DNA of 64,000 nucleotides, taken from Bacteriovoracaceae bacterium UBA6200. GTDB lineage: Bacteria; Bdellovibrionota; Bacteriovoracia; Bacteriovoracales; Bacteriovoracaceae. Each line of letters opens with the position of its first letter. The first letter of the stretch is position 1. Below the pieces are notes generated by a model, which had not been told where the DNA came from, made no database searches, and saw only the letters and a list, made by a program, of their open reading frames with translations. The translations under genes and the position numbers were made by a program. Below, one piece after another: positions 27,013 to 34,936 of this stretch. The stretch lies in NCBI GenBank assembly GCA_002422605.1, contig DISW01000016.1:62001-126000 (forward strand). Reading direction: 5' to 3'.

Positions 27013-27831
27013 TTAAGAGTGAGAGTATTCTAAGGGCTGCTCAGACTCGATGTACTCAGGAACAACTAGTCCCCATTCAGAGCACTTATCGTTAATTTCT
27101 TTAACGAAGGCCGATCTTACATCTGCATTTGAACGATTCTTAAGACCAAGTCTTTGATAAATATCGTTACCAGCACCAGTAGATTTACCAAAAGTATTCA
27201 TCACTCGTGGCCACCATAGGTTGAGGCGCTCTTGTAGAAATGCACGAGTTTCCGGATTCTGGGCCATATCTCTTACAGTTTTATCTCCATGGGCCAGGTG
27301 CATGTTCTCTTCTTTGCAGATGGTGCCGATAGCATTTTTCCAAGGAAGGTATGAAGAATTCAGGGTGTCTTCTAAAACGTGACCAGCAGCTCGGTCCATT
27401 AGAAAGTTAAAGAGACAGAAATCTTCCCAATGAGAAATTTGGTAATAGAAAATATTCACTCGCTTATCTTTCTTAGCACGAGAAAAACCGATATTGGCCA
27501 GATCGTCCGGAAGGCGCCAGTCAAACTCGTGAGAGAGCATATGATCATGAGTTTTTTCACCCAAGTCATCAAGGATTCTATAGATCACGTGAGCGTGTCT
27601 CATTTCATCTTTTACAATTTGGGCCACAAGGACGCGCTCATGAGCATTAGGTGCTTTGGCAATCCAAGGCATGTAACCAAGTCCACCGGCATATTCTGAA
27701 TCGGCCTGCATCCATAGAAGGTTCAAGAGATTCTTACGGTAAATTTCCGGCATCTCTGAATCAGAATCAAAGGTCCGGCCGTTTTTAATTTCTTCAAATA
27801 ATTTTAAATCTTCATCACTATACTGACGCAT
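27013..27831 (-). CDS. paaA: Phenylacetyl-CoA 1,2-epoxidase catalytic subunit PaaA (short form)
   Basis: Ferritin-like diiron oxygenase subunit that epoxidises the ring of phenylacetyl-CoA. Matching landmarks with E. coli PaaA include MPxxYRK, SEY at Glu46, KDEMRH (Glu76, His79), ICKEENMH (Glu175, His178) and LWWPRVMNTFG. It is 272 residues against about 309, missing the C-terminal tail. AGAGGAGA precedes the ATG. The partner subunits PaaB, PaaC, PaaD and the reductase PaaE are not in this operon, which is unusual because PaaA normally needs PaaC for structure and PaaE for electrons. Confidence 0.85.
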   Translation of the reverse strand: MRQYSDEDLKLFEEIKNGRTFDSDSEMPEIYRKNLLNLLWMQADSEYAGGLGYMPWIAKAPNAHERVLVAQIVKDEMRHAHVIYRILDDLGEKTHDHMLSHEFDWRLPDDLANIGFSRAKKDKRVNIFYYQISHWEDFCLFNFLMDRAAGHVLEDTLNSSYLPWKNAIGTICKEENMHLAHGDKTVRDMAQNPETRAFLQERLNLWWPRVMNTFGKSTGAGNDIYQRLGLKNRSNADVRSAFVKEINDKCSEWGLVVPEYIESEQPLEYSHS

Positions 27832-27847
27832 GGAATTTCTCCTCTTC

Positions 27848-28636
27848 TTATTGACCTTTAAAGTTTGGTTTTCTTTTTTCTAAGAAGGCCCCAACACCTT
27901 CTTTATAATCCTCAGAAAAGCCCAGGTATCTTTGCGCATACTTCTCGCGAAGGAGCACTTCTTCCATAGTCTTCTCAGCGGCAAACTGGAAATTCTTTTT
28001 TACCATCTTAACTGAAAGCGGTGCCAGTTGATTAATATCATGGGAGAGCACCAGTGCCGCCTCCAGTGGATTTTCCGCCACCTGATTAATGAAATCATAC
28101 TTCAGCATATCCTCTGAGAAAAGAGGCTTACCTAACAGGGCGTATTCTAAGGCCTTGGAGTAACCCATTTGCCTCGCCAAAATGAAACTCATGCCAGCAT
28201 CTGGGGCCAGTCCTATTTGGCTGAAGCCTGAAATAAATCTGACTCCTGGGGCCGCGATTTTTAAGTCGCAGGATAAGGCAATAGAAAGACCAGCTCCCGC
28301 ACAAACTCCTTGGATCGCGCCAATCACCAGTTTTTCAGAGGTTCTGATTGCTGTGATAAGGGGATTCCACTCGGTTTCAATGGTGTGTCCAATATCAACC
28401 GGGCCTTTAGTCGCATCTACTGTGCGGTCATTTAAATCCTGCCCAGAGCAGAAAGCCTTTCCTTCCGCAGCGAGAATAATCGAGCGCACCGCTTGATCTT
28501 TATTCGCTTCACGAATGGCTGCAATGATATCAAGTTTTCCCTGCACATTAAGAGCGTTATAAACTTGTGGGCGGTTAATGGTGATGACGGCCGTCCCATT
28601 TTGAATTTCATATTTTACAGTTTCAAAAGTTTTCAT
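27848..28636 (-). CDS. paaG: 2-(1,2-epoxy-1,2-dihydrophenyl)acetyl-CoA isomerase PaaG
   Basis: Crotonase-fold enzyme of 262 residues that converts the ring epoxide to oxepin-CoA. The PaaG-specific stretch FCSGQDLNDR, the oxyanion-hole region GVCAGAGLSIALSCDL and the segment FSQIGLAPDAG match PaaG rather than a general enoyl-CoA hydratase. It lies between paaF (1-bp gap) and paaA (16-bp gap). Confidence 0.88.
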   Translation of the reverse strand: MKTFETVKYEIQNGTAVITINRPQVYNALNVQGKLDIIAAIREANKDQAVRSIILAAEGKAFCSGQDLNDRTVDATKGPVDIGHTIETEWNPLITAIRTSEKLVIGAIQGVCAGAGLSIALSCDLKIAAPGVRFISGFSQIGLAPDAGMSFILARQMGYSKALEYALLGKPLFSEDMLKYDFINQVAENPLEAALVLSHDINQLAPLSVKMVKKNFQFAAEKTMEEVLLREKYAQRYLGFSEDYKEGVGAFLEKRKPNFKGQ

Positions 28637-28637
28637 C

Positions 28638-29426
28638 TTAGTTACCCTGATACTTCGGTTCTCTTTTTTCCATGAAGGCCTTCATGCCTTCCTTCTGGTC
28701 TTTTGAAGAGAAGGTGAGATAGAAGTTCCGGCGCTCATATTCCATGCCTTCTTTAAGAGAACTTTCAAAGGCCATGTTGACCGCTTCTTTTGCGAGACGA
28801 ACGGCCACCGGAGCGCGGTTAGCGATGATTTTAGCTATCTCAAAAGTTTCCTGCATCAGAGTTTCAGCGGGAACAACTTTTGCCACCAGTCCTGATTTTT
28901 CAGCTTCATAAGCATCCATCATCTCGCCTGTTAAAACCGCCAGCATTGCTTTTGATTTTCCAATGGCGCGAGTCAGGCGCTGAGTTCCACCCGCACCGGG
29001 AATGGTTCCGATTTTTATTTCTGGCTGACCAAAGCGAGCTGAATCTCCAGCGATAATAAAATCACAAGACATGGCGAGCTCACAACCACCACCTAAAGCA
29101 AAACCATTAACGGCCGCAATGATCGGTTTATTAATGAGGGCCATTTGTTTCCAGGTGCGGAAACGATTGTCGTTAATCTGATCAATAGGGGAGTTCTCGG
29201 CCATCTGTCCAATATCGGCACCGGCCGCAAAGGCCCGATCATTACCGGTCAGGATGATGACCCGAATGTCGTGGTCATCTTCCAACATGAACAGGGCCTC
29301 AACGACTTCTTTCATGAGATCAGTTGAAAGGGCATTGAGTACTTTCGGACGATTCAATTGAATGAGTCCGATATGCTGATGGTCCCGATAATTTTTAGTG
29401 ACCAGGATATGCTCAAAGGATTTCAT
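28638..29426 (-). CDS. paaF: Enoyl-CoA hydratase PaaF-like
   Basis: Crotonase-fold hydratase of about 262 residues acting on 2,3-dehydroadipyl-CoA in the phenylacetate route. Motifs: IQLNRPKVLNAL, FAAGADIGQM, NGFALGGGCELAMSCD and the catalytic Glu region GQPEIKIGTIPGAGG. The start at 29426 lies 1 bp after the stop of the EthD gene; a longer in-frame extension into that gene has no hydratase homology. Since such hydratases also serve fatty-acid oxidation, the exact substrate rests on context. Confidence 0.85.
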   Translation of the reverse strand: MKSFEHILVTKNYRDHQHIGLIQLNRPKVLNALSTDLMKEVVEALFMLEDDHDIRVIILTGNDRAFAAGADIGQMAENSPIDQINDNRFRTWKQMALINKPIIAAVNGFALGGGCELAMSCDFIIAGDSARFGQPEIKIGTIPGAGGTQRLTRAIGKSKAMLAVLTGEMMDAYEAEKSGLVAKVVPAETLMQETFEIAKIIANRAPVAVRLAKEAVNMAFESSLKEGMEYERRNFYLTFSSKDQKEGMKAFMEKREPKYQGN

Positions 29427-29427
29427 A

Positions 29428-29748
29428 TTACGCTTTAACGATTTGTTCTTCAGCGAAATGCACAGAAACCAAATCCCCTGCAAACTTCATAGCGTCTTTA
29501 CCAGACTCCATCATTTCCGGAGTTTTCATGGCCGCTTTCCAGGCATCTTTATTTTCAAAAACCATTTCAGCAATCATATGAAGATTTGATGAACCTGTTG
29601 GTCCTCCAAAAATTTTATTCGTGCGAAGTTCTTTAATGCCAGGAATACGAAGACAGATTGGAGTATGAACTTTTTGGTAATGCTCTTCAAATGAAGCTTT
29701 GGCAGCGTCGTCTTGAGGGACACGATAAACAGCGATTACTTTGAACAT
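29428..29748 (-). CDS. EthD-family ferredoxin-like-fold protein
   Basis: A 106-residue protein of the EthD/dimeric alpha-beta barrel type: MFKVIAVYRVP, then FEEHYQKVHTPICLRIPGIKELRTN with the His typical of the family, and a C-terminal helix-strand. Such proteins act as small ring-modifying or stabilising enzymes and are often found in aromatic degradation operons. It is the first gene of the leftward paa-type operon, with AAGGGG before its ATG. A promoter candidate (TTGAAA then TATTTT, 18-bp spacing) lies just upstream. Confidence 0.78.
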   Translation of the reverse strand: MFKVIAVYRVPQDDAAKASFEEHYQKVHTPICLRIPGIKELRTNKIFGGPTGSSNLHMIAEMVFENKDAWKAAMKTPEMMESGKDAMKFAGDLVSVHFAEEQIVKA

Positions 29749-29821
29749 ATTAACCCCTTGCGTTGTGTAAACGAAAAATAATGCTAGAACGATAGCGATT
29801 TCAAGGGGGAGATGTCAAAGA

Positions 29822-30586
29822 TTAGCCGAAGCGTCCTTCAATATAAGCGGCGGTTCTGGCCTCTTTAGGAGTTTCGAAGAGAGATTTAGTGGAGCTCATT
29901 TCCACCAGCTCCCCCATATACATGAAAATAGTCTCATCTGAGACTCTTTTCGCCTGACTCATGGAGTGAGTCACGATGATGATGGAGTAGTCTTTCTTAA
30001 GGTCCTTTACCAGGATTTCAATCGCCTCAATTCCCGCTGGGTCCAGGGCCGAACAAGGCTCATCCAGAAGAAGGAGCTTTGGCTTTAAAGGAAGAAGACG
30101 GGCGATACATAAACGTTGTTGTTTTTCTAAGCTTAAAGTAAGGGCAGAGCGGTTAAGCTGAGTTTTAAGATCATCCCATAGGCCAACACGCTTAAGGGAA
30201 GATTCCACCATTTCATCAAGCGCTGAGCGCTTCAAGGTTTTTAGATGAGTCTTAGCGCCGAAGAGAACGTTTTCATAAATACTTAGTGGTAACGGATTGG
30301 GTTTTTGAAAAACCATACCCACTTGTTTTCTCAACTCTGGAAGTGCTACCTGAGGGTGATAAATATCTTCCCCGAAAATCTGAATACTTCCATTATGGGA
30401 AACTTCCGTTCCTCGCTCATTAATGCGGTTGAGGCATTTAAGATAAGTACTTTTGCCGCAACCAGATGGGCCAATGAGGGCGGTAATTCTGTTGGCGGTA
30501 ATATTAAAGGTAAGACCTTTCAATGCCTGAAAGTTTCCATACCAAAAGCTAAACTCGTTTGTGTTTACTGCATGATTTTTATTCAT
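29822..30586 (-). CDS. pstB: PstB-like phosphate ABC transporter ATPase with degenerate signature motif
   Basis: ATPase of the high-affinity phosphate importer, 254 residues. Walker A GPSGCGKST (39-47), Q-loop Gln94 in MVFQKPNP, Walker B LLLLDEP with Glu176, D-loop SALD and the switch His207 are canonical PstB. The ABC signature, however, is LSLEKQQR (151-158) instead of LSGGQQQR, which should abolish its contribution to the opposite ATP site. It is the last gene of pstS-C-A-B-B. The adjacent ATPase gene has the intact signature but defects elsewhere, so the two probably work as a heterodimer. Confidence 0.9.
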   Translation of the reverse strand: MNKNHAVNTNEFSFWYGNFQALKGLTFNITANRITALIGPSGCGKSTYLKCLNRINERGTEVSHNGSIQIFGEDIYHPQVALPELRKQVGMVFQKPNPLPLSIYENVLFGAKTHLKTLKRSALDEMVESSLKRVGLWDDLKTQLNRSALTLSLEKQQRLCIARLLPLKPKLLLLDEPCSALDPAGIEAIEILVKDLKKDYSIIIVTHSMSQAKRVSDETIFMYMGELVEMSSTKSLFETPKEARTAAYIEGRFG

Positions 30587-30589
30587 AAA

Positions 30590-31345
30590 TTATCCGAATA
30601 GACCTTCAATATAGTCTTTTGTTCTTATATCTGTGACTTCGCCGCCAAAGATTCTTTCATTGGTATTAAGATCAAGAATTTTCCCATGAAGCATCATGGC
30701 CGTTCTGTCGCCCAGTCGTTTTGCCTGGTTGATAACGTTTGTCACCATGACAATAGTGATGTTCTTTTTAAGTTCGTTTAAGACGGCTTCAATTTTCATG
30801 GTCGTGACCGGATCAATAGCAATAGAGAATTCATCGAGACAAAGAACTTCAGGATGATGGGAAAGAGCGCGAGCGATTGTTAAGCGCTGCTGCTGACCCC
30901 CTGAAAGTTTGGTCGCCAAAGTATTTAAACGGTCTTTCACTTCATCCCAAAGGGCCGCCTTTTTTAAACAGTCTTCCATGATGGCATCAAGTTCTGCTGG
31001 GTCTTTACAGCCGGCCATACGAGGAGCGTAGGTGACGTTTTCTTTAATGGTCATCGGTAATCCTACAGGTAGGGGAGAAACCATTCCGATACGACGACGG
31101 AGGAATGTGGAATCTTCATCTTTATAGATGCTTTCATCATCGAGAAGAATATCTCCCGTAATCCTTGCCGAATTATTAAAGTCCGTCATCCGGTTCAGGC
31201 ACTTAAGAAGTGAACTTTTACCGGAGTTGGCGGGACCGATAATGGCCAGGATTTCATTTTGATAAATGTCCAGGTTAAGACTATGAATGACGTCTTTACT
31301 GCCATAGTTAACGGTTAAGTCTTTAATTTGAATTTTTTTAATCAT
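30590..31345 (-). CDS. pstB: PstB-like ATPase with intact signature but degenerate Q-loop and H-switch
   Basis: A 251-residue paralogue of the neighbouring PstB. Walker A GPANSGKS (38-45) and signature LSGGQQQR (147-154) are kept. The Q-loop is changed from VFQK to VSPL (Gln replaced by Pro91), the Walker B end reads LDEFSIAID instead of LDEPTSALD, and the switch histidine is Asn203 (VTNV). Alone it should be catalytically poor, but its signature can complete the active site of the other ATPase. It lies between pstA (4-bp gap) and the second pstB (3-bp gap). Confidence 0.9.
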   Translation of the reverse strand: MIKKIQIKDLTVNYGSKDVIHSLNLDIYQNEILAIIGPANSGKSSLLKCLNRMTDFNNSARITGDILLDDESIYKDEDSTFLRRRIGMVSPLPVGLPMTIKENVTYAPRMAGCKDPAELDAIMEDCLKKAALWDEVKDRLNTLATKLSGGQQQRLTIARALSHHPEVLCLDEFSIAIDPVTTMKIEAVLNELKKNITIVMVTNVINQAKRLGDRTAMMLHGKILDLNTNERIFGGEVTDIRTKDYIEGLFG

Positions 31346-31349
31346 GGTC

Positions 31350-32219
31350 TTACCACTTTCTTCTTGTACGGAAATAATATCTTAATCCAACTGAAATTGA
31401 GTTCACTGATAAGATTAAAAGAATCAAAACCAGAGCTGTCGCAAATGGATAAGCATCAGGGACACCAACCACTTGAGTTGAGATAGTGAAGAGATGCATA
31501 GAAAGCGACATACATTGATCGAAAACTGACTTAGGAAGAAAAGGCAGGTAGAAGGCCACACCAGTAAAGAGGATGGCCGCTGTTTCACCGGCCGAGCGTC
31601 CGACTGAAAATACCAGACCGGTTAAAATTCCCGGAATCGAATTCGGAAGAACGATATGGCGAATCGTTTGAAGCTTACTCGCACCTACGTTCCAGGAAGC
31701 TTCCCTGTAGGAAAGAGGAACTGACTGTAAGGATTCAAGAGTGGAGGTAATAATCACCGGAAGATTCATCACCGCTAAAGTAAATGAAGCGGCCAGAATA
31801 CTTGTTCCCATGTTCAGAAATAGAACGAAAGCTCCAAGACCAAAGAGAGCATGAACAATGCTTGGAACCCCGGCAAGGTTTAGAATGGCAAGTCTGATCA
31901 TGCGGTTTAATTTATTGTCGGCCGCATATTCAGATAAATAAATGGCAGCAATGACCCCTAATGGACACGAAACAATAACACTTATGATAACGAGCCAGAA
32001 TGTTCCTACGATCGTAGGGAAAATTCCTCCTGCAGTCATACCATTGATGGGATCTTGAAAGATGAAATCCCACGATAGTGCCGGATAGCCCTTTAAGAAT
32101 AAAAGAAAAATAATAATGAGGGCCGGCATAAAGAGAAAGAAAGTAATGGTACTCAGAAGATTCTGGTAATTCTTTTCTTTAAGCTCTTTTTTCGTTAGTT
32201 CATGACTTGGTCTAAACAT
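31350..32219 (-). CDS. pstA: Phosphate ABC transporter permease PstA
   Basis: Inner-membrane permease of 289 residues with about six transmembrane helices and the EAA-type coupling loop YREASWNVGASKLQTIRHIVLP, which docks on the ATPases. GRSAGETAAILFTG is the conserved Pst helix motif. It follows pstC by 2 bp. The N-terminus is the short type without a large soluble loop. Confidence 0.93.
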   Translation of the reverse strand: MFRPSHELTKKELKEKNYQNLLSTITFFLFMPALIIIFLLFLKGYPALSWDFIFQDPINGMTAGGIFPTIVGTFWLVIISVIVSCPLGVIAAIYLSEYAADNKLNRMIRLAILNLAGVPSIVHALFGLGAFVLFLNMGTSILAASFTLAVMNLPVIITSTLESLQSVPLSYREASWNVGASKLQTIRHIVLPNSIPGILTGLVFSVGRSAGETAAILFTGVAFYLPFLPKSVFDQCMSLSMHLFTISTQVVGVPDAYPFATALVLILLILSVNSISVGLRYYFRTRRKW

Positions 32220-32221
32220 AA

Positions 32222-33157
32222 TTATTTCCTTCTGCCGCGGATTAGATAATCAGCAGAAACGTTAACAATAAAAGAAATGATAAAAAGCATGAGACCAATA
32301 GCGAAGAGCGCCTGATAGTGCTCTCCACCTTTTGGAGATTCACCTAATTCAGCCGCGATAGTGGCGGTCAATGTACGACCAGGCTCAAAGATGCTATCAG
32401 GAATTTGAATCGCGTGCCCTGTGGCCATTAAAACCGCCATGGTTTCGCCCAGAGCGCGACCTACTCCTAGTAGGGCCGCGGCCATTAATCCATTCTTCGC
32501 GGCCGGTAAGAGAACTCTTGTGGCCACTTCCCACTTGGTCGCTCCCATGGCCTCAGCAGCTTCACGGTAACTTTCAGGAACTGCTCGGAGAGCATCTTCA
32601 CCAACTGAAACGATTAAAGGCAGAGACATGAGTGCCAGAATGATTGAGGCATTCAAAATGTTAAGACCAATAGGGACATCAAAAAGATTGATGATTAAAG
32701 GGTTAATCATCATGATCGCAACAAAACCCCAGACAACTGAAGGGATCGCTGCGAGAAATTCAATTAAGATTTTATAGGTTTCTCTGAGTCTTGGAGAACA
32801 AAACTCTGAAATATAAAAAGCACAGGCCAGACCCAAGGGAACAGCAATCAACATAGACAGAACTGTCACCATGAGAGTTCCAACCAGAATAGCGAAAGTG
32901 CCATATTTGATTTTTACAACCGAAGCCGGATTCCATTCTGTGGAGAAAAAGAATTCTTTAAAATCAAAGGCTCCGACCAGAAAAGGATAGGCTTCTTTTA
33001 GAATGAAAAAAAGAATCGCCAGAATAAAAACGATGGAACTAAACCCTCCGCCTTTAATAAGTCCTTCAATAATTTTTTCAGAGAGAGGCTTCTTTGATTT
33101 CCGCTGACGCCATTCCAAAGGCGCTGAATTGATCTCTGTGGCAATTTTGGCTTCCAT
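32222..33157 (-). CDS. pstC: Phosphate ABC transporter permease PstC
   Basis: Partner permease of PstA, 311 residues, about six transmembrane helices. The coupling loop YREAAEAMGATKWEVATRVLLP and the conserved GRALGETMAVLMATG are visible. It starts 5 bp after pstS and is followed after 2 bp by pstA. Confidence 0.93.
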   Translation of the reverse strand: MEAKIATEINSAPLEWRQRKSKKPLSEKIIEGLIKGGGFSSIVFILAILFFILKEAYPFLVGAFDFKEFFFSTEWNPASVVKIKYGTFAILVGTLMVTVLSMLIAVPLGLACAFYISEFCSPRLRETYKILIEFLAAIPSVVWGFVAIMMINPLIINLFDVPIGLNILNASIILALMSLPLIVSVGEDALRAVPESYREAAEAMGATKWEVATRVLLPAAKNGLMAAALLGVGRALGETMAVLMATGHAIQIPDSIFEPGRTLTATIAAELGESPKGGEHYQALFAIGLMLFIISFIVNVSADYLIRGRRK

Positions 33158-33162
33158 CGTGA

Positions 33163-34029
33163 TTACCTTTTCCTGGCAGGAACATAGCCTGCTTTAATGG
33201 TGATTGCATGTCCTACATCACTCTGGGTCCAATCAAGATAGGCCTTAACCGCATCTGACGGGCTTCCGGAAGTGTACATGTAAAGTTCTCGAGAAATAGG
33301 ATAGGACTTATCGATTGCTGTATCTACTGTTGGTGCAATACAAGGAGAATTACCTTCCTTTTGAATGCAAAGGGCCTTAATTCTAGGATTCAGATAACCC
33401 ATACCAGAGTATCCGATGGCGCAAGGAGTGTGTTCTACAAGGTCAATTGATTCTCTCGATCCTGAGAGATCCATCGATCCAAGTTTGAGGTCTCTTTTCT
33501 TACCCAAAATGGCTTCACGGAAATACTGATAAGTTCCGGAGTTGGATTGGCGTGAAACGCGAATAATTCGGTTATCTTTGCAGCCTGGAACCACAGTATT
33601 TCTTACATGATGCCAGTGAGTGCAAGTACCACCTTCACCATAGATGCAGGCGGCTTCTTCTAGAGTCATTCCTTCTAAAGGATTTTTCGGATGAACAAAT
33701 ACTGCAAGAGCATCCATACCAACGATAAATTCATTTACGTCTTTACCTGTATTCTTTTTAGCTTGCTCTCTTTCTTCTTGTTTAATTGCCCGTGAAGAAT
33801 TGGCGATATCCACAGTACCATTAATTAAAGCGGCAATACCTGTTCCCGAACCACCGCCAGAAACGGCAAGGGCCACGTCTTGATTGACGTTTTTGTATTC
33901 TTCCGCCCAGGCCTGGGCCAGATTCACCAAAGTATCAGAACCTTTATTCTGGATAATAAAAGTGCTTGAGTTTTGTGAGCAGGCCGCAAACAAAAACATT
34001 GTATGGAGTAATAAGCCAGCATGTTTCAT
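33163..34029 (-). CDS. pstS: Phosphate-binding lipoprotein PstS
   Basis: Periplasmic phosphate receptor, here a lipoprotein (lipobox LFAAC, Cys17), 288 residues. Phosphate-binding loops are visible as KGSDT, SGGGSGTGIAAL and SNSGTY; IANSSRAI is the usual domain-swap segment. Several extra Cys (in CIYGEGGTCTHW and further on) distinguish it from E. coli PstS and resemble PstS of the Bacteroidetes/Bdellovibrio kind. It is the promoter-proximal gene of the leftward pst operon; a triple PHO-box-like repeat lies 67-94 bp upstream of the ATG. phoU is not part of the operon. Confidence 0.92.
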   Translation of the reverse strand: MKHAGLLLHTMFLFAACSQNSSTFIIQNKGSDTLVNLAQAWAEEYKNVNQDVALAVSGGGSGTGIAALINGTVDIANSSRAIKQEEREQAKKNTGKDVNEFIVGMDALAVFVHPKNPLEGMTLEEAACIYGEGGTCTHWHHVRNTVVPGCKDNRIIRVSRQSNSGTYQYFREAILGKKRDLKLGSMDLSGSRESIDLVEHTPCAIGYSGMGYLNPRIKALCIQKEGNSPCIAPTVDTAIDKSYPISRELYMYTSGSPSDAVKAYLDWTQSDVGHAITIKAGYVPARKR

Positions 34030-34095
34030 AGGTGTCCTTTAAATTTTGGAGATAGTAATGGTATTTGAAATGAAAATGCCAAACTAAATTTATCC

Positions 34096-34123
34096 TTAAC
34101 AAAGTCTTAACTTCACCTTGACC
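34096..34123. promoter_or_regulatory. PHO-box-like array of three direct repeats
   Basis: TTAACA (34096), TTAACT (34107) and TTGACC (34118) recur at an exact 11-bp period on the plus strand. Such TT(A/G)AC(A) repeats every helical turn are the form of PhoB/PhoP boxes. The array lies between divergent pstS and the TSUP permease gene and could control either or both. Confidence 0.65.
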
Positions 34124-34162
34124 AAAGCTATAAATAATATTCTTTCCATGCTATAAACTCGC

Positions 34163-34936
34163 ATGATTACATATGAACTCATTATTTTATGCTTATCTTC
34201 TTTTGCGGCTGGATTTATTGATTCAGTGGTTGGAGGGGGAGGACTTATCCAGCTTCCGGCCCTTATGATGGTGCTTCCCGGGGCCAATGTGGTGACTCTT
34301 TTGGGAACAAACAAACTGGTTTCAGTCACAGGAACAGCAGTTTCGGCCTATCGTTTTTCTCGCCAGATTCCTTATATTAAAACCATTATTATTCCAGCGA
34401 TGCTGGCAGCTTTCCTTTTCTCTTTTCTGGGGGCCTTCACTGTAACCATTATCAGTAGTGATATTTTAAAACCATTGTTCATGGTTCTTTTATTTCTGGT
34501 CTTTATTCTGACCATAAGAAATAAATCATTTGGATTAGTGGACCATAGACCGGATGTTGTGATCCCAGCCTGGAAACCCATTTTAATTGGTGCTTCGGTT
34601 GGTTTTTATGACGGCTTCTTTGGTCCAGGCACAGGAACATTTCTGATCATTGCTTTTGTGAGTATGCTTAGTATGACTTTTGTTCAGGGATCGGCCTATG
34701 CCAAGATTATCAATTTCACGACAAACCTTGCGGCCCTTCTGCTCTTTGCTCTTAAAGGGAAATTTCTCTTTGAGTATGCTCTTCCGATGATGCTTTTCAA
34801 TATTGGGGGGGCGATGTTGGGTGTGAAGCTTGCCCTCTTGAAAGGGAACGAATTTGTACGTGCTCTTCTTCGAGGGATTGTGCTTCTGACGATCTTAAAA
34901 CTGGCCTATGAAATTATTAAGGACTACCTCGTTTAG
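34163..34936 (+). CDS. TSUP-family (TauE/SafE) membrane permease
   Basis: A 257-residue integral membrane protein with about eight hydrophobic helices and the duplicated TSUP motif: GFIDSVVGGGGLIQLPAL near the N-terminus and GFYDGFFGPGTGTF in the second half. The family exports or imports sulfite, sulfoacetate or other organic anions; the substrate cannot be read from the sequence. It diverges from pstS across the PHO-box-like repeats. There is no ribosome site; a TATAAA five bases before the ATG suggests a leaderless transcript. The last 4 bp overlap hppD tail to tail. Confidence 0.85.
   Translation: MITYELIILCLSSFAAGFIDSVVGGGGLIQLPALMMVLPGANVVTLLGTNKLVSVTGTAVSAYRFSRQIPYIKTIIIPAMLAAFLFSFLGAFTVTIISSDILKPLFMVLLFLVFILTIRNKSFGLVDHRPDVVIPAWKPILIGASVGFYDGFFGPGTGTFLIIAFVSMLSMTFVQGSAYAKIINFTTNLAALLLFALKGKFLFEYALPMMLFNIGGAMLGVKLALLKGNEFVRALLRGIVLLTILKLAYEIIKDYLV

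Noticed and set aside
29754..29808. CCCCTTG and CAAGGGG arms that could sequester the EthD ribosome site
   Set aside because: Arms are only 7 bp with a 41-nt loop, and the upstream arm would be missing from a transcript starting at the nearest promoter candidate.
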